Made by a program: the position numbers and the translations under genes
Part shown: positions 35,733 to 44,247 of the stretch, piece by piece
Position numbering within the stretch: position 1 is the first letter of the stretch
Layout: the number at the start of each line of letters is the position of its first letter
The notes under the pieces: model-generated
Told to the model about the DNA's origin: nothing
Seen by the model: the letters and a program-made list of their open reading frames with translations, nothing else
Databases searched by the model: none
Assembly (NCBI RefSeq): GCF_003434055.1
Contig: NZ_QVEX01000011.1
Coordinates: forward strand, 62,001-126,000
Direction of reading: 5' to 3'
From: Enterocloster aldenensis
Lineage (GTDB): Bacteria; Bacillota; Clostridia; Lachnospirales; Lachnospiraceae
DNA: 64,000 nt

Positions 35733-35761
35733 ATTATACATATTCCGCTTAAATATTGCAA
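35733..35761 (-). promoter_or_regulatory. Promoter of lacI-uxaC
   Basis: On the minus strand: TTGCAA (35761-35756), a 17-base spacer and TATAAT (35738-35733). Confidence 0.75.
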
Positions 35762-35779
35762 TACTTTTCTATTTTTTTA

Positions 35780-35808
35780 TTGACTTATCCCCTGAAAATG
35801 AGTAGAAT
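35780..35808 (+). promoter_or_regulatory. Promoter of uxaA
   Basis: TTGACT (35780-35785), a 17-base spacer and TAGAAT (35803-35808). The operator starts two bases later and would cover the transcription start. Confidence 0.83.
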
Positions 35809-35809
35809 A

Positions 35810-35827
35810 ATTGTAAGTACTTACAAT
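35810..35827. promoter_or_regulatory. LacI-family operator at the uxaA promoter
   Basis: ATTGTAAGTACTTACAAT, an 18-bp perfect palindrome with the same GTAAG/CTTAC arms as the site at 35709. Confidence 0.85.
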
Positions 35828-35872
35828 CAAAAAGGGCACACCAAATAATGATGATAGGAGAATGTAAAGACC

Positions 35873-37354
35873 ATGCAGGATATTGTTAAGATTAACAGGA
35901 ACGATAATGTCGCCGTTGCGCTGCGGCCTGTTTCAAAGGGAGAGACCCTGTCCGTGGAAGGGAAAAAGGTAGCCGTTGTGGAAGATATCCCACAGGGGCA
36001 TAAGTTTGCCTTAAAGGATATTGAAAGCGGTGCAGAAGTCATCAAGTATGGTTTCCGCATCGGATATGCCAAGGAAGATATAAAGGAAGGCGGCTGGGTC
36101 CATGTCCACAATGTGAGGACTGCCCTGGGAGATGTCCTTACCTATGATTATACGCCGGACGGCACCGATGTCCGTCCAACGGAACATGTTTACTTTGACG
36201 GATACCGCAGGTCTGACGGCAAGGCGGGAATCCGCAATGAGATCTGGATCATCCCCACGGTTGGATGTGTGAATTCCATTGCCAAGGCCCTGGAATCCCG
36301 GGCCAGGGAACTGGTAAAGGGCAGTGTGGAAGATGTAATTGCATTTCCCCATCCATATGGATGTTCCCAGATGGGGGATGACCAGGAAAACACCAGGAAG
36401 GTGCTAGCCGACATGATCCATCACCCCAATGCAGGCGGTGTGCTGGTATTGGGGCTGGGCTGTGAGAACAGCAATATCCCTGTGCTTATGGATTACATCG
36501 GCGATTATGACAAGGACCGTGTGAAATTCCTCCAGTGCCAGGATGTGGAGGACGAGATGGAGGCGGCCATGGACCTGTTAAAAGAACTGGCTGTGTATGC
36601 AGGGGCATTTACCAGGGAGAAGATAGATGCCAGCGAGCTGATAATCGGAATGAAGTGCGGCGGCTCTGACGGACTTTCCGGTATAACGGCCAATCCGGTG
36701 GTAGGCGCATTTTCAGACCTTCTTGTGAGCAAGGGAGGAACCACCATCCTGACAGAGGTGCCGGAGATGTTCGGGGCTGAAACCCTGCTCATGAACCGCT
36801 GCGCCACACCCGAACTGTTTGAAAAGACCGTGAACCTGATCAATGGATTCAAGGATTACTTTACCAGCCACAACCAGACCATCTATGAAAATCCTTCCCC
36901 GGGTAATAAGAAGGGCGGTATTTCCACCCTGGAGGACAAGTCCCTGGGCTGCACCCAGAAGTCAGGCAGCGCCCTGGTCAGAGGCGTCCTGGAATATACG
37001 GAGATGGTTAAGGTAAAGGGGCTGAACCTGTTAAGCGCCCCGGGCAATGACCTGGTGGCATCCACTGCCCTGGCCCTGTCCGGCGCTCATATGGTCCTGT
37101 TCACAACCGGAAGGGGGACGCCGTTCGCATCCCCTGTGCCCACGGTCAAGATTTCCAGCAATTCAAAGCTGGCAGGCCACAAGGATAACTGGATTGATTT
37201 TAATGCTGGACGCATGGTGGAGGATATGACCAAGGAAGAGCTGGCAGAAGAACTGTTGGATTATGTGCTTGCAGTTGCTTCTGGCAGGAAAGTGAAGTCA
37301 GAAGAGGCAGGTTTCCATGATATGGCAATCTTCAAGCAGGGGGTTACCCTGTAA
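35873..37354 (+). CDS. uxaA: Altronate dehydratase
   Basis: Dehydrates D-altronate to 2-keto-3-deoxygluconate (KDG). It has the two UxaA-type parts: a short N-terminal SAF-like domain (NDNVAVALRPVSKGETLSV, about 1-90) and the large catalytic domain with GYRRSDGKAGIRNEIWIIPTVGCVN, HPYGCSQMGDD, GLGCENSNIP and MKCGGSDGLSGITANP. The conserved Cys residues likely bind the catalytic iron. At 493 residues it is full length. It is transcribed away from lacI-uxaC under a LacI operator. uxaB, the reductase making altronate, is not in this window. Confidence 0.95.
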   Translation: MQDIVKINRNDNVAVALRPVSKGETLSVEGKKVAVVEDIPQGHKFALKDIESGAEVIKYGFRIGYAKEDIKEGGWVHVHNVRTALGDVLTYDYTPDGTDVRPTEHVYFDGYRRSDGKAGIRNEIWIIPTVGCVNSIAKALESRARELVKGSVEDVIAFPHPYGCSQMGDDQENTRKVLADMIHHPNAGGVLVLGLGCENSNIPVLMDYIGDYDKDRVKFLQCQDVEDEMEAAMDLLKELAVYAGAFTREKIDASELIIGMKCGGSDGLSGITANPVVGAFSDLLVSKGGTTILTEVPEMFGAETLLMNRCATPELFEKTVNLINGFKDYFTSHNQTIYENPSPGNKKGGISTLEDKSLGCTQKSGSALVRGVLEYTEMVKVKGLNLLSAPGNDLVASTALALSGAHMVLFTTGRGTPFASPVPTVKISSNSKLAGHKDNWIDFNAGRMVEDMTKEELAEELLDYVLAVASGRKVKSEEAGFHDMAIFKQGVTL

Positions 37355-37481
37355 GACGCCAGGCAGCAGGTATTAAGACCGGCAGCCGGAAATCAGCAGG
37401 CAGATGCCGGCATGACAGAGACAGCAGCGGGATTATTGGAAAAATGGCAGGAAAAACAGTTGTTTATGGAGGAATTACCCC

Positions 37482-37510
37482 TTGCATCATGGGAACGGAT
37501 GATGTATACT
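37482..37510 (+). promoter_or_regulatory. Promoter of the IclR regulator gene
   Basis: TTGCAT (37482-37487), a 17-base spacer and TATACT (37505-37510). A second TATAAT at 37516-37521 has no matching -35. The gap 37355-37623 otherwise holds only the sites below. Confidence 0.6.
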
Positions 37511-37522
37511 GAATTTATAATA

Positions 37523-37592
37523 TCGTATATACGGATTGGAAATGCATATACGAAAATGGTATCCATCAATCCTAATCCATATGCATATACGG
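37523..37592. promoter_or_regulatory. Cluster of IclR-type operator candidates
   Basis: CGTATATACG (37524-37533, perfect palindrome), GCATATACGA (37544-37553) and GCATATACGG (37583-37592) lie just downstream of the promoter. The related CGTATATGCG precedes kdgA, so they are probably sites of the IclR protein encoded next. Confidence 0.6.
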
Positions 37593-37623
37593 GAGACTTA
37601 CAAGTAGAAGGTGGGAGGTATCC

Positions 37624-38385
37624 ATGAAATTAAACAGAACCACACTGCGGACCATAGATATACTGAAACTGGTATCCAGGAAGCCGGACGGGATTACACT
37701 GGATGAGATATGCGAAAAACTGGACCTGCCAAAGACAAGCGGTTACGACATCGTGACAACATTGGTACAGACAGGGATGATTCATGTGGCCAGAGGGCAG
37801 AAGCAGCGTTATACCATTGGGCTTACGGCTTACAGGATCGGCATTAATTATACCAATAACCTGGATTTCATCAGCACCATTGACCCTGTGCTGAAGGCAT
37901 TTTCAAGGGAGGTGGGTAAAACAGTATTCTTTGGCATCCGCTCCGACGATGCCATTGTCTATATCTGCAAATTTGAGCCGGAGAACCCCATTATCACCAC
38001 AGCCACCGTGGGCACCAAGAATCCTATCTATTGTACTTCCCTGGGAAAGGCCATCATGGCTTACTCGGACGAGGAAGAAGCAGGGCAGCTGATGGAGCGC
38101 ATTACATTTAAGAAACACACGGAGCGGACCATATGCACCAGGGAGGAACTGGAAAAGGAGCTGGAACGTGTGCGTGATAAAGGCTATGCTTTTGATGCAA
38201 GGGAACTGGAGGAGCACATGGAATGCGTGGGCGCGCCGGTATTTGGCCAGGACGGCAATGTCATGGGCGCTATCAGCGTGTCCAGCCTGTACAAACCCAC
38301 GGAAGATTACGATGCCCTGGGCTGTCTGGTGCGTGCCAAGGCGGCAGAGATATCAAAGCTGCTGGGCTTTTTGGGAAAATGCTGA
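37624..38385 (+). CDS. IclR-family regulator (KdgR-like)
   Basis: 253 residues: N-terminal winged helix (LRTIDILKLVSRKPDGITLDEICEKLDLPKTSGYDIVTTL, about 8-65) and the IclR effector domain (GKTVFFGIRSDDAIVYICKFEP, YCTSLGKAIMAYSDEEEA, GYAFDARELEEHMECVGAPVF). IclR proteins beside kdgA-kdgK commonly bind KDG and control its breakdown. Candidate operators sit in its own leader and upstream of kdgA. GGGAGG is four bases before ATG 37624 (spacing tight). Confidence 0.9.
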   Translation: MKLNRTTLRTIDILKLVSRKPDGITLDEICEKLDLPKTSGYDIVTTLVQTGMIHVARGQKQRYTIGLTAYRIGINYTNNLDFISTIDPVLKAFSREVGKTVFFGIRSDDAIVYICKFEPENPIITTATVGTKNPIYCTSLGKAIMAYSDEEEAGQLMERITFKKHTERTICTREELEKELERVRDKGYAFDARELEEHMECVGAPVFGQDGNVMGAISVSSLYKPTEDYDALGCLVRAKAAEISKLLGFLGKC

Positions 38386-38426
38386 AAGAGGCAATGGAAA
38401 AACTTATATTTTTACATCTTTTGCTG

Positions 38427-38455
38427 TTGACAAATGAAGCGGTAACGATTAAAAT
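38427..38455 (+). promoter_or_regulatory. Promoter of kdgA-kdgK
   Basis: TTGACA (38427-38432), a 17-base spacer and TAAAAT (38450-38455). Confidence 0.8.
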
Positions 38456-38487
38456 TTAAGTATGAAATCGTAAATATGAAATCGAAT

Positions 38488-38497
38488 CGTATATGCG
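38488..38497. promoter_or_regulatory. IclR-type operator candidate before kdgA
   Basis: CGTATATGCG within TCGTATATGCGAA, about 26 bases after the expected transcription start; matches the cluster before the IclR gene. Confidence 0.6.
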
Positions 38498-38523
38498 AAT
38501 TTGCGGAAAGAAGGAGAAGCGAA

Positions 38524-39177
38524 ATGAAAAAAGAACAAGTTTTAGCAAGAATGAAAGAAGATTGCCTGGTTGCTGTTGTTCGTGCAAAGAATTATGAGCA
38601 GGGCGAGAAGGTGGTTGACGCCATCATCGAGGGCGGCATCAACTTTATTGAGCTGACCATGACCATGGATGAAGGCGACCCTGTTGAATTTATCAAGATG
38701 ATGGCTAATAAGTATAAAGGTAATGACAAGATTGTAATCGGTGCAGGCACCGTACTGGATCCTGAGACAGCAAGGGCATGCATCCTGGCTGGCGCCAGCT
38801 ATATCGTAAGCCCTGGCCTGAATGTGGATACCATCAGGCTGTGCAACCGTTACAGGGTGCCCATGCTCCCGGGGGTCATGACCCCAACCGAAGCAATCAC
38901 TGCACTGGAAGCCGGATGCGATATCATCAAGGTATTCCCGGGCAATATTGTGGGACCGGCAGCTATCAGCTCCTTCAAGGGACCTCTTCCACAGGGCGAG
39001 TTCATGCCGTCCGGCGGTGTTGACGTGGATAATGTCGACAAGTGGATTAAGGCAGGCGCATATGCGGTCGGAACAGGCTCCAGCCTGACCAAGGGCGCTA
39101 AGACCGGCGATTTTGCAGCAGTTACGGCAAAGGCCCGGGAATTCGTACAGGCCGTGGCAGCAGCAAGGACAAAATAA
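38524..39177 (+). CDS. kdgA: 2-keto-3-deoxy-6-phosphogluconate aldolase
   Basis: Class I aldolase splitting KDPG into pyruvate and glyceraldehyde-3-phosphate. Visible site residues: VVRAKNYEQG (Arg binding carboxylate), FIELTMTMDEG (catalytic Glu), IGAGTV and DIIKVFPGN with the Schiff-base Lys; SGGVDVDNVDKWI and VGTGSS bind phosphate. The open frame extends to 38476, but ATG 38524 with AAGGAG upstream gives 217 residues, the family norm. kdgK follows after 52 bases. Confidence 0.97.
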   Translation: MKKEQVLARMKEDCLVAVVRAKNYEQGEKVVDAIIEGGINFIELTMTMDEGDPVEFIKMMANKYKGNDKIVIGAGTVLDPETARACILAGASYIVSPGLNVDTIRLCNRYRVPMLPGVMTPTEAITALEAGCDIIKVFPGNIVGPAAISSFKGPLPQGEFMPSGGVDVDNVDKWIKAGAYAVGTGSSLTKGAKTGDFAAVTAKAREFVQAVAAARTK

Positions 39178-39229
39178 CCAACCCATTCATTTTGAATCAT
39201 AATCAGGTAAATAAAAGGAGAATCATACA

Positions 39230-40261
39230 ATGGCAAAAATAGTTACCATGGGCGAAATCATGTTAAGATTATCTACCCCGAACAATGAGAAATTCATCCA
39301 GGCAGACGAGTTCGATATCAATTACGGCGGCGGAGAAGCCAACGTGGCAGTATCCCTTGCAAACTATGGACATGACGTTCAGTTCGTGACAGCTATCCCG
39401 AAGAACCCTATCGGTGACTGCGCGGTAGCAGCCCTGAGGAAATACAATGTAGGGACCAGGCACATCGCAAGAAGCGGCGAGAGACTGGGAATCTATTTCC
39501 TGGAGACAGGCTCTGCCATGAGGGCTTCCAATGTTGTTTATGACCGTGCAAACAGCGCCATTGCAACAGCCACACCGGACGAGTTTAACTTTGATGAGAT
39601 TTTTGCTGATGCGGACTGGTTCCACTTTACCGGCATCACACCGGCTGTCAGCGATGCTGCAATCGAACTGACAGAGGCAGCCTTAAAGGCAGCCAAGGCC
39701 CACGGCGTAACCGTATCCGTTGACCTGAACTTCCGTAAGAAACTGTGGTCTTCCGAAAAAGCACAGAAGGTCATGACCAACCTGATGCAGTATGTTGACG
39801 TGTGCATCGGCAACGAAGAGGACGCTGAGAAGGTTCTGGGCTTCAAGCCAGGCAACACAGACGTTACCTCCGGAGAGCTGGAACTGGCCGGATATGTTGA
39901 TATCTTCAACCAGATGGCTGACAAATTCGGATTTAAGTACATCATCAGCTCCCTGCGTGAAAGCTTCAGCGCATCCGACAACGGCTGGTCCGCATGCATC
40001 ATGGACGGAAAGACACGTGAGTTCTACCACTCCAAGAAGTACCGCGTTACCCCGATTGTTGACCGTGTTGGGGGCGGCGACTCCTTTGCAGGCGGCTTAA
40101 TCTGCGGTCTGGCAGACGGCAAGGACATGAAGGCTGCCCTGGAATTCGCAGTAGCAGCATCTGCATTAAAGCACACCATCCCTGGCGACTTCAACCTGGT
40201 TACACGCGCTGACGTAGAAAACCTGGCTGGCGGCGACGGTTCAGGCCGTGTACAGAGATAA
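39230..40261 (+). CDS. kdgK: 2-keto-3-deoxygluconate kinase (PfkB family)
   Basis: Phosphorylates KDG to KDPG, feeding KdgA. PfkB features: N-terminal GEIMLRLSTPNNEKFIQADEFDINYGGGEANVAVSLANYG with the Gly-rich substrate lid, and the C-terminal DRVGGGDSFAGGLICGL holding the catalytic Asp. At 343 residues it is slightly longer than the E. coli enzyme. AAGGAG precedes ATG 39230. A terminator follows. Confidence 0.93.
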   Translation: MAKIVTMGEIMLRLSTPNNEKFIQADEFDINYGGGEANVAVSLANYGHDVQFVTAIPKNPIGDCAVAALRKYNVGTRHIARSGERLGIYFLETGSAMRASNVVYDRANSAIATATPDEFNFDEIFADADWFHFTGITPAVSDAAIELTEAALKAAKAHGVTVSVDLNFRKKLWSSEKAQKVMTNLMQYVDVCIGNEEDAEKVLGFKPGNTDVTSGELELAGYVDIFNQMADKFGFKYIISSLRESFSASDNGWSACIMDGKTREFYHSKKYRVTPIVDRVGGGDSFAGGLICGLADGKDMKAALEFAVAASALKHTIPGDFNLVTRADVENLAGGDGSGRVQR

Positions 40262-40296
40262 TCACTTATATATGGAATGACAGGATAATTTGGAAG

Positions 40297-40330
40297 CGGC
40301 TAATCCTCTATGGGAATTAGCCGTTTCTTA
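40297..40330 (+). terminator. Terminator after kdgK
   Basis: CGGCTAAT / ATTAGCCG, an 8-bp stem with an 11-base loop that can pair further, followed by TTTCTTAT. Confidence 0.7.
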
Positions 40331-40350
40331 TATAAAGGAAAAGGAGAGTT

Positions 40351-41388
40351 ATGATGGGAATGAATAACAGCAGGAATTTTGATCTTCTTACCCTGGGCCA
40401 GGTATTGCTCAGGCTTTCACCGCCTGATAACGAGCGTCTGTCCAGAGGAGATACTTTTGTGAAGCAGGTGGGAGGGGCGGAACTGAATGTGGCAGTGGGC
40501 GCGGCCCTGTTAGGGCTCCACACAGGCGTCATATCCAAGCTTCCGGCCCATGATATAGGAAGCTTCATGAAAGGTAAGATCCGTTCCTTTGGGGTCAGCG
40601 ATGATTTCTTCATGTATGACCAGTCCTCATCGGCCCGCGTGGGAATCTACTATTATGAGAACGGCGCCTATCCCAGAAAACCAAAGGTGATTTATGACCG
40701 CAACAACAGTTCCTTTTTCTCCCTGAACATTGATGAGATTCCGGAGGAGGTTTATACGGCTTCCAAGTGTTTCCATACAACCGGTATTACCCTGGCCTTA
40801 AATGAGGATATCCGTGAGACCACCATTGACATGATTAAGCGTTTTAAGGCAGCCGGAACCCTGGTGTCCTTTGACGTGAACTTCCGCGGCAATCTGTGGA
40901 CCGGGGATGAGGCCAGGGAATGTATCCTGCGCATCCTGCCCTATGTTGACATTTTCTTTTGTTCAGAAGACACGGCAAGGCTGACATTCTTAAAGACAGG
41001 CACTGCCCGGGAAATGATGAAGAGTTTTACGGAAGAATTCCCTATCTCCATCGTGGCCTCCACCCAGAGGATTGTCCACAGTCCCAAACGCCACACCTTC
41101 GGTTCCGTGATTTATGACGCTGCCAGGAATGAGTATTACGAGGAAGAGCCTTACCGCGATATAGAAGTAGTTGACCGTATCGGCAGCGGGGACGCCTACA
41201 TTTCCGGCGCCCTGTACGGGCTGCTCAGCAGCGGCGGCGATTGTCAGAAGGCCATTGCCTACGGCAATGCAACCGCAGCAGTAAAGAATACCATCCCAGG
41301 CGACCTTCCCTCCTCCAACCTGGACGAGATAGAAACCATCATAAAGGCCCACAACCAGAAGGGCCCCCAGCTGGAGATGGCAAGATAA
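40351..41388 (+). CDS. PfkB-family sugar kinase, second copy
   Basis: 345 residues, clearly related to the upstream KdgK in layout but diverged: it starts LGQVLLRLSPPDNERLSRGDTFVKQVGGAELNVAVGAALLG and ends with DRIGSGDAYISGALYGL (catalytic Asp). Such KdgK-like kinases act on KDG or related 2-keto sugars; here a distinct substrate is possible since a full kdgK is adjacent. The kdgK terminator between them suggests read-through or separate expression. AAAAGGAGAG is seven bases before ATG 40351. Confidence 0.87.
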   Translation: MMGMNNSRNFDLLTLGQVLLRLSPPDNERLSRGDTFVKQVGGAELNVAVGAALLGLHTGVISKLPAHDIGSFMKGKIRSFGVSDDFFMYDQSSSARVGIYYYENGAYPRKPKVIYDRNNSSFFSLNIDEIPEEVYTASKCFHTTGITLALNEDIRETTIDMIKRFKAAGTLVSFDVNFRGNLWTGDEARECILRILPYVDIFFCSEDTARLTFLKTGTAREMMKSFTEEFPISIVASTQRIVHSPKRHTFGSVIYDAARNEYYEEEPYRDIEVVDRIGSGDAYISGALYGLLSSGGDCQKAIAYGNATAAVKNTIPGDLPSSNLDEIETIIKAHNQKGPQLEMAR

Positions 41389-41592
41389 GGAGTGCGCGTC
41401 TGCCCATGATATCTTAAGATAGGGTTACTTCTTTTGTAAAAACCCTGCAACATTTGTCATAACATTAATCCTTATTTCAGAATTATTAAGAAATCCTTTA
41501 TTGGATATAGGAAGGAAATGATATATACTTCTCATACAGACAACAGTAATGCCCTTACCCAGGGCACTACTTATGAAAAGGAGAAGATAATA

Positions 41593-42306
41593 TTGAGAAA
41601 ATATCGATTATATGCAGCTGGAATCTGTGCAGCAGTGGTACTTGGCGTAGGAGGATGCGCTTCCAATGCAAGCGCAGGCACCACGGCAGCAACACAGGAG
41701 AGTAAAGAAGCCACAAAGGAAGAGACAACGGTGGCAGACACCGTGGTGGAGTCAGTGACAGGAGCCATTGAGAGCATGGAGGAGAGCGGAACTGAAGCGC
41801 CCCAGGCCATCCGGATATTCGGACCGGTGACCAGGACAGAGGATGGCAGGCTTTCCATTGACAATCAGTCCGGCGTAAGCAACAGCGGTGAAATCATCCT
41901 GAACGTATCAGACGAGGAGACCTATATACTGGATGCGGTCAGCGGACTTCCCATTAAACTGGAAGACATCAAGGACGGCGATACCATCTACGCCTACATA
42001 GGACCGGCCATGACCATGAGCCTTCCGCCAATGACCAATGCGGACGTGATATTCGCCAACATACCTGCTGATGCAAAGGTACCGGATTATGTGGAGGTCA
42101 AATCCATGATAACAGATGCGTCCACATCCAAGTCAGTGCTTACGGCCCTTGACGGAACAGAGTACACACTTGCGGACGACTGCAATATATTCCCATACCT
42201 CACAAGGAACATTGTTACCCTTGATGATTTAACCCAGGGCAGGAAGTGTGTGGTCTGGGCAGATGATGAGAACTCAGCATCCAAGATCATGGTGTTTGCT
42301 GAGTAA
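41593..42306 (+). CDS. Putative secreted lipoprotein of unknown function
   Basis: About 237 residues from TTG 41593 (AAGGAG nine bases upstream); the frame opens earlier at 41518, but that part has no ribosome-binding site and would hide the signal peptide. Signal: RKYRLYAAGICAAVVLGVGGC with lipobox VGGC, Cys22. A Thr/Glu-rich spacer of about 50 residues follows, then a beta-rich domain with two similar halves (IILNVSDEETYILDAVSGLPI and LTALDGTEYTLADDCNI), each ending in a segment on exposure or conversion. It is predicted to be lipid-anchored outside the membrane. Function is unknown. Confidence 0.72.
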   Translation: MRKYRLYAAGICAAVVLGVGGCASNASAGTTAATQESKEATKEETTVADTVVESVTGAIESMEESGTEAPQAIRIFGPVTRTEDGRLSIDNQSGVSNSGEIILNVSDEETYILDAVSGLPIKLEDIKDGDTIYAYIGPAMTMSLPPMTNADVIFANIPADAKVPDYVEVKSMITDASTSKSVLTALDGTEYTLADDCNIFPYLTRNIVTLDDLTQGRKCVVWADDENSASKIMVFAE

Positions 42307-42359
42307 TTAAAAGAACAGACGTCATGGTATTTCAGGTATCATGAGGAAAAGCGTGTTTT

Positions 42360-42458
42360 GGGGATGCGGCCGGTTTCGGATGGCTGCATCCCCAAACAGG
42401 AGTAAAACAGGCTTTGCCCTGGGGAACCCGCCGGTACCCCTTAGGACAAAGCCTGTTT
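42360..42458. terminator. Convergent hairpins; the second resembles a dispersed repeat core
   Basis: Two stems: GGGGATGC/GCATCCCC (42360-42393) and AAACAGGCTTTG/CAAAGCCTGTTT (42405-42458, 12 bp). They lie between the lipoprotein gene and the convergent ABC operon, so they probably terminate both. The inner part of the second (GGTACCCCTTAGGACAAAGC) matches 51761-51780 at 19 of 20 bases. Confidence 0.65.
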
Positions 42459-42502
42459 CTGGTCTGCATACCTGATAATGCCGGTCCGGTATCATCCGTC
42501 TA

Positions 42503-43276
42503 TTAGTTCCCGCACTCAATGCTAATCTCGTTAAACCGTTCCAGTATATCCTCAATCTGCATTTCCTGTTTTTTCCTTCCTTCCTTGTCTATGATGGCGC
42601 GTCCCTGGTGCATCATGAGGAGGCGGTCGCCGTATTCCACGGCATAGCGCAGGTTGTGGGTGACCATGATGGTGGTCAGTTCCTTTTCTTTGACAATCTT
42701 GTGGGTGAGTTCCATGATGGTTTCCGCTGTTTTGGGATCCAGGGCAGCCGTGTGCTCATCCAGGATAAGGAACTCAATGGGGGTCATGGTGGACATGAGC
42801 AGCGCCATGGCCTGGCGCTGGCCGCCGGAGAGGACGCCTACCTTGACATCCATTTTATCCTCCAGGCCAAGGCCAAGGGAGCGCAGGGATTCGCGGTAGG
42901 ATTCCACCCGCTGCCGGTTGGTTCCCGGACGGAGGTTAAATGCCTTGCCTTTATTATCAGCAAGGGACATGTTTTCCAGGATTGTCATGGATGGGCAGGT
43001 GCCCATGGCCGGATTCTGATAGACGCGTCCGATGCGGCGCTGGCGCTTGTATTCCGGCATCCTGGTGATGTCTTCCCCGCCAATGATGATCTGGCCGTCG
43101 TCCAGAGGGATGCTTCCGCAGATGATATTGAGCATGGAAGTCTTGCCCGAGCCATTGCTGCCCACCACGGAGACAAACTGATGGTCCCTGACAGTAAGGC
43201 AGAAATCCTCGAACAGGCACATTTCATTGACCGTACCGGCATTGTAGTATTTATTGATGTGTTTCAGTTCAAGCAT
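42503..43276 (-). CDS. trpZ: ABC transporter ATP-binding protein (probable tryptophan uptake)
   Basis: 257-residue ATPase: Walker A GSNGSGKTS, signature LSGGQRQAM, Walker B LILDEHTAALD, switch His in VTHNLRYA. It follows the permease with an 8-base overlap in the same minus-strand operon. The branched-chain-type permease and PF04392-type binding protein place it in the TrpXYZ/YckB group, and the Trp T-box upstream supports tryptophan as substrate. Symbol by analogy. Confidence 0.88.
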   Translation of the reverse strand: MLELKHINKYYNAGTVNEMCLFEDFCLTVRDHQFVSVVGSNGSGKTSMLNIICGSIPLDDGQIIIGGEDITRMPEYKRQRRIGRVYQNPAMGTCPSMTILENMSLADNKGKAFNLRPGTNRQRVESYRESLRSLGLGLEDKMDVKVGVLSGGQRQAMALLMSTMTPIEFLILDEHTAALDPKTAETIMELTHKIVKEKELTTIMVTHNLRYAVEYGDRLLMMHQGRAIIDKEGRKKQEMQIEDILERFNEISIECGN

Positions 43277-44216
43277 GGCTCTTTACCTTCTTTCCCCTGG
43301 AGGAGCTGAGGACCAGGATAATGAGGAACAGGATGGCTGTAATCAGCTTTAAATCCGAGGCAGTGACAGATATGGTGAAACGGATGACGCCAAGATTGAC
43401 ATGGATGTCGTTTAACAGCAGGGCCAGGGATACGCAGGCCTTGTATATGATGGAACCGATGATTACCGCAGTGGTGGATTTCACAAATCCAAAGCGCTTG
43501 AACAGCTGGGTCCCGATGATGACATTGGCTAACCCGATGACAATGGTCCCGGTCCCGATGGAAATATCAAAAAATCCTTTCTGCTGGCAGTACACGCTGC
43601 CTGCCAGGGCCGCAAAGCCATTGGCAATGGCCAGGCCCACGATTTTCACCATGCCTTTGTCTTTGGCCAGGGAAGTGACAAGCACGTCGTTGTCGCCCAC
43701 AGCGCGCAGGAGGTAGCCGGAACGCGTCTTTAGATAAGCATCCAGAAGCAGCTTGCAGGCCAATACGATTACAAACAGGATAATGGTCACCACATAGGGG
43801 GAAAGCGCTTCAGGAACGGTTCCTGTAAGGAATGGATTGCTGAAAATGGTGTCCTTACTGAAAATGGGAAGATTGGATCTGCCCGCAATCCTCAGGTTGA
43901 TGGAGTAGAGGGCGGTCATGACAATGATTCCTGACAGCAGGTCGCGTACCTTGAGTTTTACATGGATCAGGCCTGTGACGCATCCGGCCAGGGCCCCGGC
44001 CCCAAAAGAGAGGAGGAGGGCCAGGGCCGGGTCCACGGTCCCGATGAAGGGCAGGCCGTCTGCAATGCCGATGGCGGTAAGGGCTGCGCCCAGGGGAAAT
44101 GTCCCATCCACGGAAAGATCTGGAAAGTCCAGGATCTTATAGGTGATATATACGCCCAGCGCCATGATGGCATAAACCAGGCCTTCTTCAAAGATACCGA
44201 AAATAATCGTTGTCAT
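43269..44216 (-). CDS. trpY: ABC transporter permease (probable tryptophan uptake)
   Basis: 315 residues, about eight to nine membrane segments, BPD_transp_2 (LivH/RbsC) type: LGVYITYKILDFPDLSVDGTFPLGAALTA at the start, VRDLLSGIIVMTALYSINLRIAG in the middle. Channel component for the binding protein encoded just upstream. It overlaps the ATPase gene, and the binding protein gene is 31 bases away. Confidence 0.88.
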   Translation of the reverse strand: MTTIIFGIFEEGLVYAIMALGVYITYKILDFPDLSVDGTFPLGAALTAIGIADGLPFIGTVDPALALLLSFGAGALAGCVTGLIHVKLKVRDLLSGIIVMTALYSINLRIAGRSNLPIFSKDTIFSNPFLTGTVPEALSPYVVTIILFVIVLACKLLLDAYLKTRSGYLLRAVGDNDVLVTSLAKDKGMVKIVGLAIANGFAALAGSVYCQQKGFFDISIGTGTIVIGLANVIIGTQLFKRFGFVKSTTAVIIGSIIYKACVSLALLLNDIHVNLGVIRFTISVTASDLKLITAILFLIILVLSSSRGKKVKSHA

Positions 44217-44247
44217 TCTGTTCCTCCCAAATCAATGTAAACCCTTC

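Noticed and set aside
37412..37627. 71-codon open frame between uxaA and the IclR gene
   Set aside because: It spans the promoter and operator cluster, has no good ribosome-binding site and no recognisable protein character.
42608..43309. 233-codon plus-strand frame opposite the ABC ATPase
   Set aside because: The minus-strand frame carries all ABC motifs; this is its antisense shadow.
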